A stretch of DNA of 64,000 nt from Yersinia vastinensis (GTDB taxonomy: Bacteria > Pseudomonadota > Gammaproteobacteria > Enterobacterales > Enterobacteriaceae), in the NCBI RefSeq assembly GCF_902726565.1, contig NZ_CACVAF010000003.1, positions 62,001 through 126,000 on the forward strand, in the 5' to 3' direction. Position 1 is the first letter of the stretch. Every line of letters starts with the position of its first letter. The translations under genes and the position numbers were made by a program. A model generated the notes under the pieces. It was not told the origin of the DNA and did no database searches. It worked only from the letters and a program-made list of their open reading frames with translations. Shown here piece after piece: positions 26,846-35,742 of this stretch.

Positions 26846-26867
26846 GCCCGGCGTATCCGTGCCGGGC
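26846..26867 (-). terminator. Hairpin after the amidase-DUF1989 gene
   Basis: GCCCGGC / GCCGGGC 7-bp stem with an 8-nt loop, about 29 nt after the stop on the minus strand, between that gene and the XRE-cupin gene. The following T content is low, so termination may be partial. Confidence 0.45.
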
Positions 26868-26895
26868 AACATGATTGACACACTGACATTATTGA

Positions 26896-28845
26896 TTATT
26901 CCGTGACACTAAAATGCACATCCTGTGGGTTACAACCATTGATTGGAACAATGTCTTGCGGACAAGCCGACATGACGACAATAGAGTCCAACTCGGCGCG
27001 AATCTCAACATAATCGCCAGCTTTGCTCACTGTCGGTAACCAGGAAATGGTGTAATCCGGGTTAACGGGTGTGTTCATCCACAGGTTCAAGGGTTGTGGC
27101 ACTTCTCTAGCCCTCAGCCCGATAGCATTCAGTGCCAGACGCATATTATCGGCACAACTATCATGGTATTCAGTGATCCCCATATTGCTATAACGATAAA
27201 GATCACAAGCTGCAATCAGAGTATCGTGCACACCCGGCGAGGTATCGGTCAGCAATGTTCCGATGGTACGACGCTGATTAGTGACTAATGGATCTCCCGG
27301 CTGAGGAATGATTTTATCAATAAATGCGCGGGTATGTTCCATTGATGAAAATTCACTCAGATCCGCGCTATTGAATAACCAGGTATCACACACCTGACTG
27401 CCGGGGGTGTTGATGATCCGGATAATTTGCCCTTTGCTCAAACGCACAGCCCGACCGCAACGGGCGGGTACTGTGTAGATTTCACCCAGCACCGGCGTGC
27501 CGTCAGCAGAAATAGGTGAGGATAAGGTAGCATTGGTGCCCAACGCGCTACCGTTGTCTTTTTCACAGCAAGCAGGATAAGTGTGGGTGCTCATGGTAAC
27601 TCCTATGGGTTGATTTGCCAGTTCTGTCAGGCAACAGGCTAATGCCTGCGCGCCAAGGTGCAGATACTGAGGATCTGTATATTCAGCCGGGTTATGGCTG
27701 ATGCCGTTATGGCTGGGGACAAAAAACATACTGGTGGGGCAATGACAGGCAAGATGCATCGCATCATGAAATGCACCAGAAGTCAGGGTGGCAGCCTCTA
27801 TCTGTAGTGCCTGAACGCAAGCATATTGTTGTGCCAGTAGCTCGCGATTAAATGCCACTGGCGCGTGACTGAAGATGCACTCGACCAACACGTCAGATGC
27901 AGAAAGTTGCTGCATCCAGTCATCAAACTGAGCCAATATTTGCGGATCGGCATGGCGAAAATCGAGGGTAAAAGTGGCTCGTCCCGCAATGGTATTTATG
28001 GCGTTGGGTGTAATCTCCCAGCGGCCAAACGTCAAGCGCAGTTGGTCCTCGGGTAACGTAGTGGCAAGTTGTTCCAATTGATGCGCAATGTGGCGCGCCA
28101 GCGACATCGCATCTTTACGATCTGCCATCGGGGTGGTTCCCGCATGGGCCGATTGCCCTAGACAAGTCACTTGATACCAGCGCACACCTTGGATACCCTG
28201 CACCACCGCTAGCGGTTGGTTGGCCTGTTCTAATACTGGACCTTGTTCAATATGCAGCTCAACGAACGCCGCCATTGGCACAGTGCCACGACGCGGTAAC
28301 TGTGGAAAACGTTGATGGCAGTCCGCTAATGCCTGCGCTAATGTCACCCCTTGAGCATCCTGATGATCCCGATAACCGGCTAAGCGCTGTGGCTGAACAA
28401 AAGCGCTGGAACCCATCGCACCCGGAGAAAAACGGCTCCCTTCTTCGTTCATCCATACCACCACTTCGATGGGGCGTAATGTGCTGATACCCGCTTCAAC
28501 CAAGGCACTCAAACACTCCATGCCGGCAATCACGCCATAACAACCGTCAAGGTTGCCACCACACGGCTGAGTATCAATATGGCTACCCGTCACCACTGGC
28601 GGTAAATCTTCGCGCCCCGCCCGACGAATAAACAGATTGGCGCAATCATCAGTCATCACTTCACAGCCTAAGGTATAGGCCCAATCAATTAGCCACGCTC
28701 TGGCATCTAACTCCTCGGTGGATAAAGCCTGCCGATTAACGCCGCCATTCTCCAATGCACCAAAGCGAGCGAGTTGCACTAATTTATCCATCAATCGTTG
28801 TTGGCTGATATAGCCGGCTAACTGCATCCCCATAGAATCAAGCAT
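26896..28845 (-). CDS. M20-type hydantoinase/carbamoylase amidase fused to a DUF1989 domain
   Basis: 649 aa. Residues 1 to about 412 are an M20-family amidase like N-carbamoyl amino acid or allantoate amidohydrolase, with metal ligands in GSHIDTQ, NLDGCYG, WMNEEGSRF, ELHIEQGPVLE and PSHNGISHNPAEY. From residue 418 a DUF1989 (urea carboxylase-associated type) domain follows. ATG 28845 is chosen because GGAGG lies 6 nt upstream; it overlaps the ATPase gene stop by 8 nt. At the domain boundary an in-frame ATG (27594) has its own AGGAG at 5-nt spacing, so a free DUF1989 protein could also be made. It probably breaks down a ureido compound brought in by the adjacent ABC transporter. Confidence 0.82.
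   Translation of the reverse strand: MLDSMGMQLAGYISQQRLMDKLVQLARFGALENGGVNRQALSTEELDARAWLIDWAYTLGCEVMTDDCANLFIRRAGREDLPPVVTGSHIDTQPCGGNLDGCYGVIAGMECLSALVEAGISTLRPIEVVVWMNEEGSRFSPGAMGSSAFVQPQRLAGYRDHQDAQGVTLAQALADCHQRFPQLPRRGTVPMAAFVELHIEQGPVLEQANQPLAVVQGIQGVRWYQVTCLGQSAHAGTTPMADRKDAMSLARHIAHQLEQLATTLPEDQLRLTFGRWEITPNAINTIAGRATFTLDFRHADPQILAQFDDWMQQLSASDVLVECIFSHAPVAFNRELLAQQYACVQALQIEAATLTSGAFHDAMHLACHCPTSMFFVPSHNGISHNPAEYTDPQYLHLGAQALACCLTELANQPIGVTMSTHTYPACCEKDNGSALGTNATLSSPISADGTPVLGEIYTVPARCGRAVRLSKGQIIRIINTPGSQVCDTWLFNSADLSEFSSMEHTRAFIDKIIPQPGDPLVTNQRRTIGTLLTDTSPGVHDTLIAACDLYRYSNMGITEYHDSCADNMRLALNAIGLRAREVPQPLNLWMNTPVNPDYTISWLPTVSKAGDYVEIRAELDSIVVMSACPQDIVPINGCNPQDVHFSVTE
27600..27604 (-). 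promoter_or_regulatory. Internal ribosome-binding site before an in-frame ATG in the fusion gene
   Basis: AGGAG on the minus strand, 5 nt before ATG 27594-27592, which begins MSTHTYPACC. It lies exactly between the amidase and DUF1989 parts and would allow separate translation of the second domain (26896-27594). Confidence 0.6.
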
Positions 28846-29650
28846 GTCCAGCCTCCGGTTCATCCAGCTGTAACGGGCGTTTAAACCACGGGGCCAAAAA
28901 CGACTGCAATCGGTCAGTCTGTGGTTGGCGAAATAAGGTCGCGGGAGCGCCGGTTTCAATAATTGAACCTTCCGCCATAAACACCACGCGGGTTGAGATT
29001 TTGGCAGCGAATGACATTTCGTGCGTCACCATCACCATGGTCATCCCGTCATTTGCCAGCACTTTAATGACGTCCAGCACCTCTTCTACTCGTTCAGGAT
29101 CAAGAGCCGATGTCGGTTCATCGAGTAACAGCAACTCGGGTTCCAGTGCCAACGCTCTGGCAATCCCCACCCGCTGCTGTTGCCCACCAGAAAGCCGTGC
29201 TGGACGGGCGTCTGCTTTATCCAACATCCCCACTTGCGCCAGCGCCGCTGCCGCTTTTTTACGTGCAGCTTCGCGAGGGAGTTTCTTACCCAGAATCAAT
29301 GGCGCGCAGACATTCTCCAGCACCGTCATGTGCGGCCACAGATTAAATTGCTGGAAGACCATGGCCAGCGGACGGCGTACGTCGGCAATTAATGCCGCAC
29401 TGTCGCGATGCTTCAACTCACGCCCAGAGCTGCTATAACCGAGCAACTGCCCCTTAATCAGAACTTCCCCTTCGTCATAGGCTTCAAGAAAATTCATGCA
29501 GCGTAATGCCGTTGTTTTCCCTGAACCGGAGGGGCCGATTAAGGTGACAATTTCACCGGCATTCACCGTCAGATTTATCCCGCGAAGTACCCAGTTGGCA
29601 GCAAAGGATTTGCCCAAATTACGTAATTCAATAATGGGTTCAGCACTCAT
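28838..29650 (-). CDS. Polar amino-acid-type ABC transporter ATP-binding protein
   Basis: 270 aa, GlnQ/HisP family. Walker A GPSGSGKTT, signature RLSGGQQQRVGIARALA, Walker B LLLLDEPTSALDPE and H-loop VTHEMSFA. It energises the two permeases encoded just upstream (4-nt gap). Its stop overlaps the start of the amidase-DUF1989 gene by 8 nt, linking uptake and hydrolysis. Substrate is probably an N-carbamoyl or other modified amino acid. Confidence 0.88.
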   Translation of the reverse strand: MSAEPIIELRNLGKSFAANWVLRGINLTVNAGEIVTLIGPSGSGKTTALRCMNFLEAYDEGEVLIKGQLLGYSSSGRELKHRDSAALIADVRRPLAMVFQQFNLWPHMTVLENVCAPLILGKKLPREAARKKAAAALAQVGMLDKADARPARLSGGQQQRVGIARALALEPELLLLDEPTSALDPERVEEVLDVIKVLANDGMTMVMVTHEMSFAAKISTRVVFMAEGSIIETGAPATLFRQPQTDRLQSFLAPWFKRPLQLDEPEAGHA

Positions 29651-29654
29651 AATA

Positions 29655-30293
29655 TTATCCCTCTAGTGCCTGACGGCTGAGTATGCGCACACCGACACTA
29701 ATCCCTTGTGCCAGCAGCCAATAACTGAGGATTAGCAAGGTGTAAGGCACAATGTAGGTGTAGGTATTGGCGACAATTTGCCCGGTAGTCATGGTCAGCT
29801 CAGGGACCGTAATAATCGATGCCACCGCACTCTCTTTGATCGTTAAAATAAATTGGTTCCCCAACAGTGGCAGACTAAAGCGCAAAGCCTGCGGTGTTTG
29901 GATGTACCAAAAACTCTTCCATGCTGAAATATCATGTACTTGTGCCGCTTCCAATTGCCCGTGCCCGATGCTTTTCCATGCCGTACGGAAGATTTCACCG
30001 AAATAAGCAGAGCTATAAATCGCCAGTGATAACACCGTGGCTTCAATAGCACTGAGCGTGATACCAATGGCAGGTAAACCAAAATAGAACACCGCCAGTT
30101 GCGCTAAATAAGGCGTGCCACGAATCAGCCACACATAAGTGCGCCACGGCCAGAACAACCAACGGTTATTGCGACATACCGCTTGTAAAATAAACCCGGC
30201 GAAAGCGCCGATGACTGCAGCACTCATGCTGATAACCAGCGTGACGCCCAAGGCGCGGGCAAAATCAGGTAGATAAAGCAGGAAATCGCTCAT
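29655..30293 (-). CDS. Polar amino-acid-type ABC transporter permease (second)
   Basis: 212 aa, HisM/GlnP family with about five membrane segments. The cytoplasmic coupling loop is seen in HGQLEAAQVHDISAWKSFWYIQTPQALRFSLP (EAA-type loop). It overlaps the preceding permease gene by 4 nt. It forms the membrane channel together with that permease. Confidence 0.87.
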   Translation of the reverse strand: MSDFLLYLPDFARALGVTLVISMSAAVIGAFAGFILQAVCRNNRWLFWPWRTYVWLIRGTPYLAQLAVFYFGLPAIGITLSAIEATVLSLAIYSSAYFGEIFRTAWKSIGHGQLEAAQVHDISAWKSFWYIQTPQALRFSLPLLGNQFILTIKESAVASIITVPELTMTTGQIVANTYTYIVPYTLLILSYWLLAQGISVGVRILSRQALEG

Positions 30294-30952
30294 CGACTCT
30301 CCTTATGCCAACGCCGCTCAACATAGCTGCCTAGCAGGGCCAGCAGGCTGGTCAGAACGAGGTAAGACAAAGCAATCGCCACATACACTTCTAGCGGGCG
30401 GTAGGTTGCCGATGCCAATTGCTGCCCTACCCGCATCAAATCAGTAATGGCAATCACTGACACCACCGCCGAGGCTTTAATGACATCGATTAATTCTGAA
30501 ATCAGTGATGGCATCGTGATACGCAACACTTGGGGAATTTGGATATGCCACAATGTCTGGCGCGGACTCAGCCCACACATGGCGGCGGCCTCCAACTGCC
30601 CTGGCGCAATAGCATTAAAACCACTGCGTAAAATTTGCGATTGATAGGCGGCGGTATTGAGTGTCAGCGCCATGACCGCCGCCAGATAACCGGGCAGTGA
30701 CAGCCCCAATTCTCCCGGTAGGTAAAAACACAGTAAAATCTGTGCCAGAACTGGGGTGCCACGGAACAAACTGATATAGACACGGGCGAATCCTCTGCTC
30801 AATCGCGAGCGGCCACTTTCCATCAGGTAAATCACTACACCGATAAAAAAACCGGCAACAATGGCCACGACACACAGTGAAGCCGTCGTCAGCGCGCCGT
30901 CTAACAACATCGGCAGCCAAGCCGTCAGCAATTGGACAAATTCCCCCATCAT
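30290..30952 (-). CDS. Polar amino-acid-type ABC transporter permease (first)
   Basis: About 220 aa, HisQ/GlnP family. Membrane segments surround FRGTPVLAQILL and the EAA loop APGQLEAAAMCGLSPRQTLWHIQIPQ. Two adjacent ATG codons (30952, 30949) follow AGAGG; either could be the start. The gene lies 9 nt after the binding protein gene. It pairs with the second permease. Confidence 0.86.
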   Translation of the reverse strand: MMGEFVQLLTAWLPMLLDGALTTASLCVVAIVAGFFIGVVIYLMESGRSRLSRGFARVYISLFRGTPVLAQILLCFYLPGELGLSLPGYLAAVMALTLNTAAYQSQILRSGFNAIAPGQLEAAAMCGLSPRQTLWHIQIPQVLRITMPSLISELIDVIKASAVVSVIAITDLMRVGQQLASATYRPLEVYVAIALSYLVLTSLLALLGSYVERRWHKESR

Positions 30953-30961
30953 CAATCCTCT

Positions 30962-31819
30962 TTACAAACTTGGCGCTGGCATTTGGTCTGCCGGAACATC
31001 CATCACGAAGCCGAACCATTTCTGCTGCAATGCTTTCATGGTGCCGTCGCGGTTCGCTTCACTGATGCCATCACTGAACAATTTGACCAAGGTGGCGCTG
31101 TCATCGCCCTTACGCCCAACCCAACCAAAATAGGTAGTTGGCCCTAACATGGGTTTGAGTGTGGTAAAGACACCCGGACGGGCTTTAATTAATGGGCCAA
31201 GATTCGCCAGTGATTGGGCAACACCATCTAGCCGTTTGTTTGCTAAATCGGCATAGGCTTCATCAAAAGAGACATACTGTTTGATTTCTTTGATACCCGG
31301 CTTGCCACTGGCTTTCAGTTTTTCATTGAACTCTTGCAACACTTGGAGCTGGCCAGAACCGGCTTGTGATCCCACCACCTTGCCACTCAGGTCATCTAAC
31401 GTGCTGATAGAACTGTCGTTATCACGTTTGAGTAGTGCAACTGTGGATTCGGCAATCGGTACAGTAAATGCGAAATGGTCCATGCGCTGTTTATTCACCG
31501 TCACGGCGGTGACGACAAAATCGAATTTCTTGGCATCAAGGCCGGGCAATATGCCTTGGAAAGGTAAATCAAGTTGTTTGACCTCTACACCCGGCAGGTT
31601 TTTCTGCAAAATATGGTTCATTAAATCAACGTCATAACCCACAATTTTGCCATTTTCGACCGATTCAAATGGTGCATAACGCGCTTCCGTCGCGATGGTT
31701 ATCGCCTTATTGGTTTTAATATTGTCCAGCAAGTCTGCGCTATGCGCGGTCGCAGAGAATACGCTGGCAGCACACAGCATTGCCCAGCACAAAGGTATCG
31801 CTTGTTTACGTCGTGTCAT
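30962..31819 (-). CDS. Amino-acid-type ABC transporter periplasmic binding protein
   Basis: 285 aa, SBP family 3. ATG 31819 gives a clear signal peptide (MTRRKQAIPLCWAMLC...TAHSA, cleavage near residue 26); longer in-frame starts would bury it. The mature part begins DLLDNIKTNKAITIATEARYAPFES and carries GYDVDLMNHILQ, GILPGLDAKKFDFVVTAVTVN. It captures the substrate in the periplasm. First gene of the transporter-amidase operon. The FDFVVTAVTVN segment and context do not identify the ligand. Confidence 0.86.
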   Translation of the reverse strand: MTRRKQAIPLCWAMLCAASVFSATAHSADLLDNIKTNKAITIATEARYAPFESVENGKIVGYDVDLMNHILQKNLPGVEVKQLDLPFQGILPGLDAKKFDFVVTAVTVNKQRMDHFAFTVPIAESTVALLKRDNDSSISTLDDLSGKVVGSQAGSGQLQVLQEFNEKLKASGKPGIKEIKQYVSFDEAYADLANKRLDGVAQSLANLGPLIKARPGVFTTLKPMLGPTTYFGWVGRKGDDSATLVKLFSDGISEANRDGTMKALQQKWFGFVMDVPADQMPAPSL

Positions 31820-31885
31820 GATTGCCGCCCCATTTAAAGTCATGTGAAATGTATTCAAGTAACTTGAATGTAATGACATAAGCAT

Positions 31886-32205
31886 GAACTATGCCAGCGG
31901 GCATAAAGTGAAAAAATAAATGGCAAAAATTGGCGTAACAGATTGTAATTAAATAGATATTTTTTAAATTATCGATGAGCAACAAAAACGCGAAAACAGC
32001 AGAAAGGCAGGAGAGTGCGCAGTCAGCGCAGACTTATCGCACAGAAAAAGTGCAAATTTGCGCTTTTTCTGTGCAGAGTGAGATAGACAAAAATGTGAGC
32101 ACTACGCGATAACTTTCTCTGGCTTATCGATGTACTCTAAATAGGAATTATCCTTTCAAATTCAATAATCTTATCCAGATCGACATTCTGCACAAACCGC
32201 ATTGA
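31886..32205. other. Intergenic region with an 18-bp-arm inverted repeat
   Basis: No gene seen. At 32039-32074 a 36-bp near-perfect palindrome (arms GCACAGAAAAAGYGCAAA, one T/C difference) is centred on AAATTT with almost no loop. It could be a bidirectional terminator or an operator. The rest is AT-rich and must include the promoter of the ABC transporter operon on the minus strand. Confidence 0.5.
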
Positions 32206-32385
32206 GCCACCCTTCTTGCCGCTGCTGCCCCCGCCAGTTATGCCGATCAACTTCATTTATATGCCGGTGCCGGGCTGCGCCTTCCTGTAGAAGATATCAT
32301 TACGCAATTTGAAGCTAATACAGGGCATAAAGTAACCGTGGAGTATGGGGATCCGGCCAAATACTCACCCGTTACCAATAGCTGA
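32206..32385 (+). pseudogene. Remnant of a ModA-like binding protein gene
   Basis: Frame 1 of this stretch reads YADQLHLYAGAGLRLPVEDI followed by ITQFEANTGHKVTVEYGDP, the mature N-terminus of a molybdate-type extracellular binding protein (LxVYAAAGL...FExxTGxKV). It stops at TGA 32383 after about 50 residues; a normal protein has about 230 more. The signal peptide part is in another frame upstream (stop at 32203). After the break, another frame reads PLPIADKRWVFSQGQLVLL up to the modD start, possibly the tail of the lost transporter ATPase gene. A large internal deletion is inferred. Confidence 0.6.
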
Positions 32386-32438
32386 TAAGCGCTGGGTATT
32401 TTCTCAAGGACAATTAGTTTTACTTAAGGAGAATGAAG

Positions 32439-32761
32439 ATGATCTATCTTTCCGATGCTGATTTAGATCGATTGCTCTTGGAAGATATCCAGTATGGCGA
32501 TCTCACTACCCGTTCACTGCTTATTGGTCAGCAAATGGGGCGTATGACCCTAACCCGCAAACATTCAGTCCCGCACAAATCAGTGCATTATTACCGCAGG
32601 CAAAAGCCTATGCGCCTTTTTGCCATTTAGCTGCAACCGGTGGGGTGACGAAAACCAATATTGCGGAGTATGCCGCGACAGGAATTGATTTGGTGATTAC
32701 ATCTGCCCCTTATTACAGCCAGCCGGCGGATATTAAAGTGCAACTGTCTCCTAATCACTGA
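32439..32761 (+). pseudogene. modD: modD remnant with internal deletion and frame change
   Basis: ATG 32439 with AAGGAG upstream opens [20 protein letters not shown], the ModD start (quinolinate phosphoribosyltransferase-like family). After about 42 residues the frame changes near 32563, and frame 2 then reads [20 protein letters not shown] and [20 protein letters not shown] to the stop at 32759-32761, the ModD C-terminus. About 170 central residues are missing. With the modA remnant just upstream this marks a decayed molybdate-uptake locus. Confidence 0.7.
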
Positions 32762-32776
32762 CGGTGAATAGCGATG

Positions 32777-32802
32777 AAAAACGGGGCTAAATATTTGCCC
32801 CG
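32777..32802 (-). terminator. Rho-independent terminator of dsdXA
   Basis: On the minus strand CGGGGC / GCCCCG (32797-32802, 32782-32787) forms a stem around a 9-nt AT loop followed by TTTTT, 29 nt after the dsdA stop. Confidence 0.75.
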
Positions 32803-32830
32803 CTTTTCATACTGTTATCTGGTCATGACG

Positions 32831-34162
32831 TTAAATTCTCGCCGTCGCGAGGTATTTTTCCATCTCTTCAACTGGCACCATGCCACCGCCGGTTGCCCAT
32901 ACCAGATGAGTTGCATTTTGCATTTTCTCAGCACTCAATTGATGATTTTGCAAATAATCAGCATTGCTGCTCACCCGTGCAGGGCCGGGCATCCCCGCCA
33001 GAGCGGAAGGTTCCAAACGGATACCTTCATGCCGGTTAAGAAGGCCCAGCAGATCATACATTTCGGCATCACTTAAGGTGTAGAAACCGTCCAGTAAACG
33101 CTCCATGGCTCGGCCAACAAACCCGGAAGCTCGGCCTACCGCCAAGCCATCTGCGGCAGTAATGTTATCGATACCGATATCCTGCACAGAAATACCATCA
33201 TGTAGACCGGTATAAACACCCAGTAACATGCAAGGTGAATGTGTTGGCTCGGCAAAAATACAATGAACATGGTCGCCAAACGCGAGCTTTAAGCCGAAGG
33301 CCACACCACCGGGGCCACCACCTACACCACAAGGGAGATAGACAAACAGCGGGTGATCTTCATCCACCAGAATCCCTTGTTCGGCAAATTGCTGTTTCAG
33401 TCGGCCACCGGCTACCGCGTAACCCAGGAACAAGGTTGGCGAGTTTTCATCGTCAATAAAGAAGCAATTTGGATCAGACTCTGCCTGTTTGCGCCCTTGT
33501 GCTACCGCCACGCCATAGTCCTGCTCGTATTCAACAACATTGACACCGTGCTCACGCAATTTGCGTTTTTTCCATTCACGGGCATCTGCTGACATATGCA
33601 CACTGACACTGAACCCTAGCTTGGCGCTCATAATACCAATCGACATTCCCAAATTACCGGTAGACCCCACCGCGATGCGATACTGACTGAAGAATTGGCG
33701 GAAATCATCAGAGAAGAGTTTGCTGTAATCATCAGTGACGGCCAGTAGACCCGCTTGTAATGCCAGTTTTTCCGCATGAGTTAAAACTTCATAAATACCA
33801 CCACGCGCTTTAATCGAACCGGAAATCGGTAAGTGACTGTCTTTCTTTAAGAGTAAGCGGCCCGTCATTTCAACCCCATAACGCTGCTGCAGAACTTGCT
33901 GCATCGCAGGGATAGCCACAATGTCGGACTCAATAATGCCCTGCGTTTTTTGTGTCTCAGGGAAGGCCTGACACAAATAAGGGGCAAAACGCCGCAGCCG
34001 AGCTTCAGCATCAGTGACATCCTGTTGCGCTAGCCCAACATAAGGTAGCCCTTTTTCCAGGGTAGTCGCCTGCGGGTTAAACCACGTCACCTCCTCCAAA
34101 TTGATAAGCTTTTTGACCAAAGGGAAGTCGGTAATTAATTTATCAATTTCAGTGCTTTTCAT
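32831..34162 (-). CDS. dsdA: D-serine dehydratase (D-serine ammonia-lyase)
   Basis: 443 aa, matching DsdA along its whole length ([29 protein letters not shown]). The PLP Lys is in [14 protein letters not shown] and the phosphate-binding glycines in [13 protein letters not shown] 34162 is chosen by comparison with E. coli DsdA; the in-frame ATG 34183 overlaps dsdX. It converts D-serine to pyruvate and ammonia, detoxifying and using D-serine. Transcribed after dsdX and, by analogy, induced by DsdC. Confidence 0.95.
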   Translation of the reverse strand: MKSTEIDKLITDFPLVKKLINLEEVTWFNPQATTLEKGLPYVGLAQQDVTDAEARLRRFAPYLCQAFPETQKTQGIIESDIVAIPAMQQVLQQRYGVEMTGRLLLKKDSHLPISGSIKARGGIYEVLTHAEKLALQAGLLAVTDDYSKLFSDDFRQFFSQYRIAVGSTGNLGMSIGIMSAKLGFSVSVHMSADAREWKKRKLREHGVNVVEYEQDYGVAVAQGRKQAESDPNCFFIDDENSPTLFLGYAVAGGRLKQQFAEQGILVDEDHPLFVYLPCGVGGGPGGVAFGLKLAFGDHVHCIFAEPTHSPCMLLGVYTGLHDGISVQDIGIDNITAADGLAVGRASGFVGRAMERLLDGFYTLSDAEMYDLLGLLNRHEGIRLEPSALAGMPGPARVSSNADYLQNHQLSAEKMQNATHLVWATGGGMVPVEEMEKYLATARI

Positions 34163-34179
34163 AAAAAGTCTCTTTTCGA

Positions 34180-35514
34180 TCATATGATGTAAGAAAGTAG
34201 GAAAGTCGTGCCCAATGCAATCACCGACGCGATAAAGGTCGCGGTTGTATAATATTTAAATGTTTCACTCAGCGTTGCGCCGCAATATTGTTTTACCAAC
34301 CAGAATAGCGAGTCAGTGACGATGGTGAAACCAATGGCACCAGAGCCAATCGCCAGCGTGATAATTTCTGGGCTGACATTGGGATACATCGGCAATATAG
34401 GGGACACAATGGCCGTTGCCCCCATCATGGCTACGGTGGCGGAGCCAACCGCGGCATGCAGAATCAAGGCCACCAACCACGCTAATAAAATCGGATGCAT
34501 GTCCAGATTCGATAAAATCACCGCCAACGCATCGGCTAACCCGCTGGCTTTTAATATTCCGTTAAATGCGCCACCAGCCCCGATAATTAACAGGATATTG
34601 GCAATAGAAGAAAAGCTCTCTTCTGTTTTCGCCAGTAGCGTACTCATTCCCATATTTTGCCGGATACCCAGCGTGTAATAGGCAACAAATGCGGCAATAA
34701 ACATGGCGGTAATAGGGTTACCGATAAACTCTAATAGTAAATAGAGGGTGGTGCCCTTCTCCATATTCAGTTCTGCGGTGGTTTTTGCCAGCATCAGAAT
34801 AATCGGCAGCAGCACAGTAAATAAGGTTGCTCCCAATGAGGGTAATTCATCCTCATTACGTACTTTGATTTCAGAGAATGCTTCCGGTACGGTTTTAAAT
34901 GGCAGGCGTTTACCCACAATACGCAGGAACAATGGCCCACCAATTAATGATGCCGCTAACCCGACGAGTAATCCGTAAACAATCACTTTGCCAATATCAG
35001 CGCCCAATGCATTGGTGACATACATAGCCGCCGGATGCGGTGGAACCACGCAATGGACCGCCATCAACGCAGTACACAGTGGGATAGCTAATTTCAGCAA
35101 AGAAGTATTGGTTTTTTTTGCAATGGAAAATGCCAACGGAATCAATAAGACAACACCAACTTCAACAAAAAGAGTGATACCGCAAATTAACCCGACCAAC
35201 ACCATAGTGACATCCGGTGATAGCCAGCGACAGCGCTGTAAGGTAATACCGATGCGCTCTGCAGCACCGGATATTTCCATCATTTTACCTAAGATTGTCC
35301 CCAACCCAATGACGGCGGCCAAGAAGCCTAATGTTCCGCCAATCCCACCTTCAATGGAATTCACCATTTCCAGCGGATTCATGCCCATTAATAATCCGAC
35401 ATAGAAACTGGCTAATAACAGTGCCAGAAAGGGATGTATTTTCAGTTTTACAATGGTGAAAATAATAATGATGCTCGTTAATAACGTCCCCACTACCCAT
35501 ATTTGTGAGTCCAT
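34180..35514 (-). CDS. dsdX: D-serine transporter DsdX (GntP family)
   Basis: 444 aa, about twelve membrane segments, close to DsdX of E. coli throughout ([72 protein letters not shown]). AGAGG precedes ATG 35514; an upstream TTG is not used. It imports D-serine by proton symport. First gene of dsdXA, divergent from dsdC. Confidence 0.94.
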   Translation of the reverse strand: MDSQIWVVGTLLTSIIIIFTIVKLKIHPFLALLLASFYVGLLMGMNPLEMVNSIEGGIGGTLGFLAAVIGLGTILGKMMEISGAAERIGITLQRCRWLSPDVTMVLVGLICGITLFVEVGVVLLIPLAFSIAKKTNTSLLKLAIPLCTALMAVHCVVPPHPAAMYVTNALGADIGKVIVYGLLVGLAASLIGGPLFLRIVGKRLPFKTVPEAFSEIKVRNEDELPSLGATLFTVLLPIILMLAKTTAELNMEKGTTLYLLLEFIGNPITAMFIAAFVAYYTLGIRQNMGMSTLLAKTEESFSSIANILLIIGAGGAFNGILKASGLADALAVILSNLDMHPILLAWLVALILHAAVGSATVAMMGATAIVSPILPMYPNVSPEIITLAIGSGAIGFTIVTDSLFWLVKQYCGATLSETFKYYTTATFIASVIALGTTFLLSYII

Positions 35515-35742
35515 AGCCAACCTCTTCTAATAATAAGTTCTGCCCTCATTGAATAAGAATTGGTCGGTACTGACAAATGATAAAAAACACCTTTCAGATG
35601 ATCTGGATTGAATCAAAAGTGCAATATTGGTCAAAGTTTTACTGTTAACTCCGATTTGCATCACATTAGATAACCCTAAATGCCGTATCCGCCCATCATT
35701 GCGGTATACTATTTCAACAAAAAAGATTGCCTGAGAAGCCAT
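35515..35742. promoter_or_regulatory. dsdC-dsdX divergent promoter region
   Basis: About 230 bp between divergently transcribed dsdC and dsdX, expected to hold the DsdC operator and both promoters. AT-rich tracts are present but I could not define the DsdC box with confidence. Confidence 0.5.
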
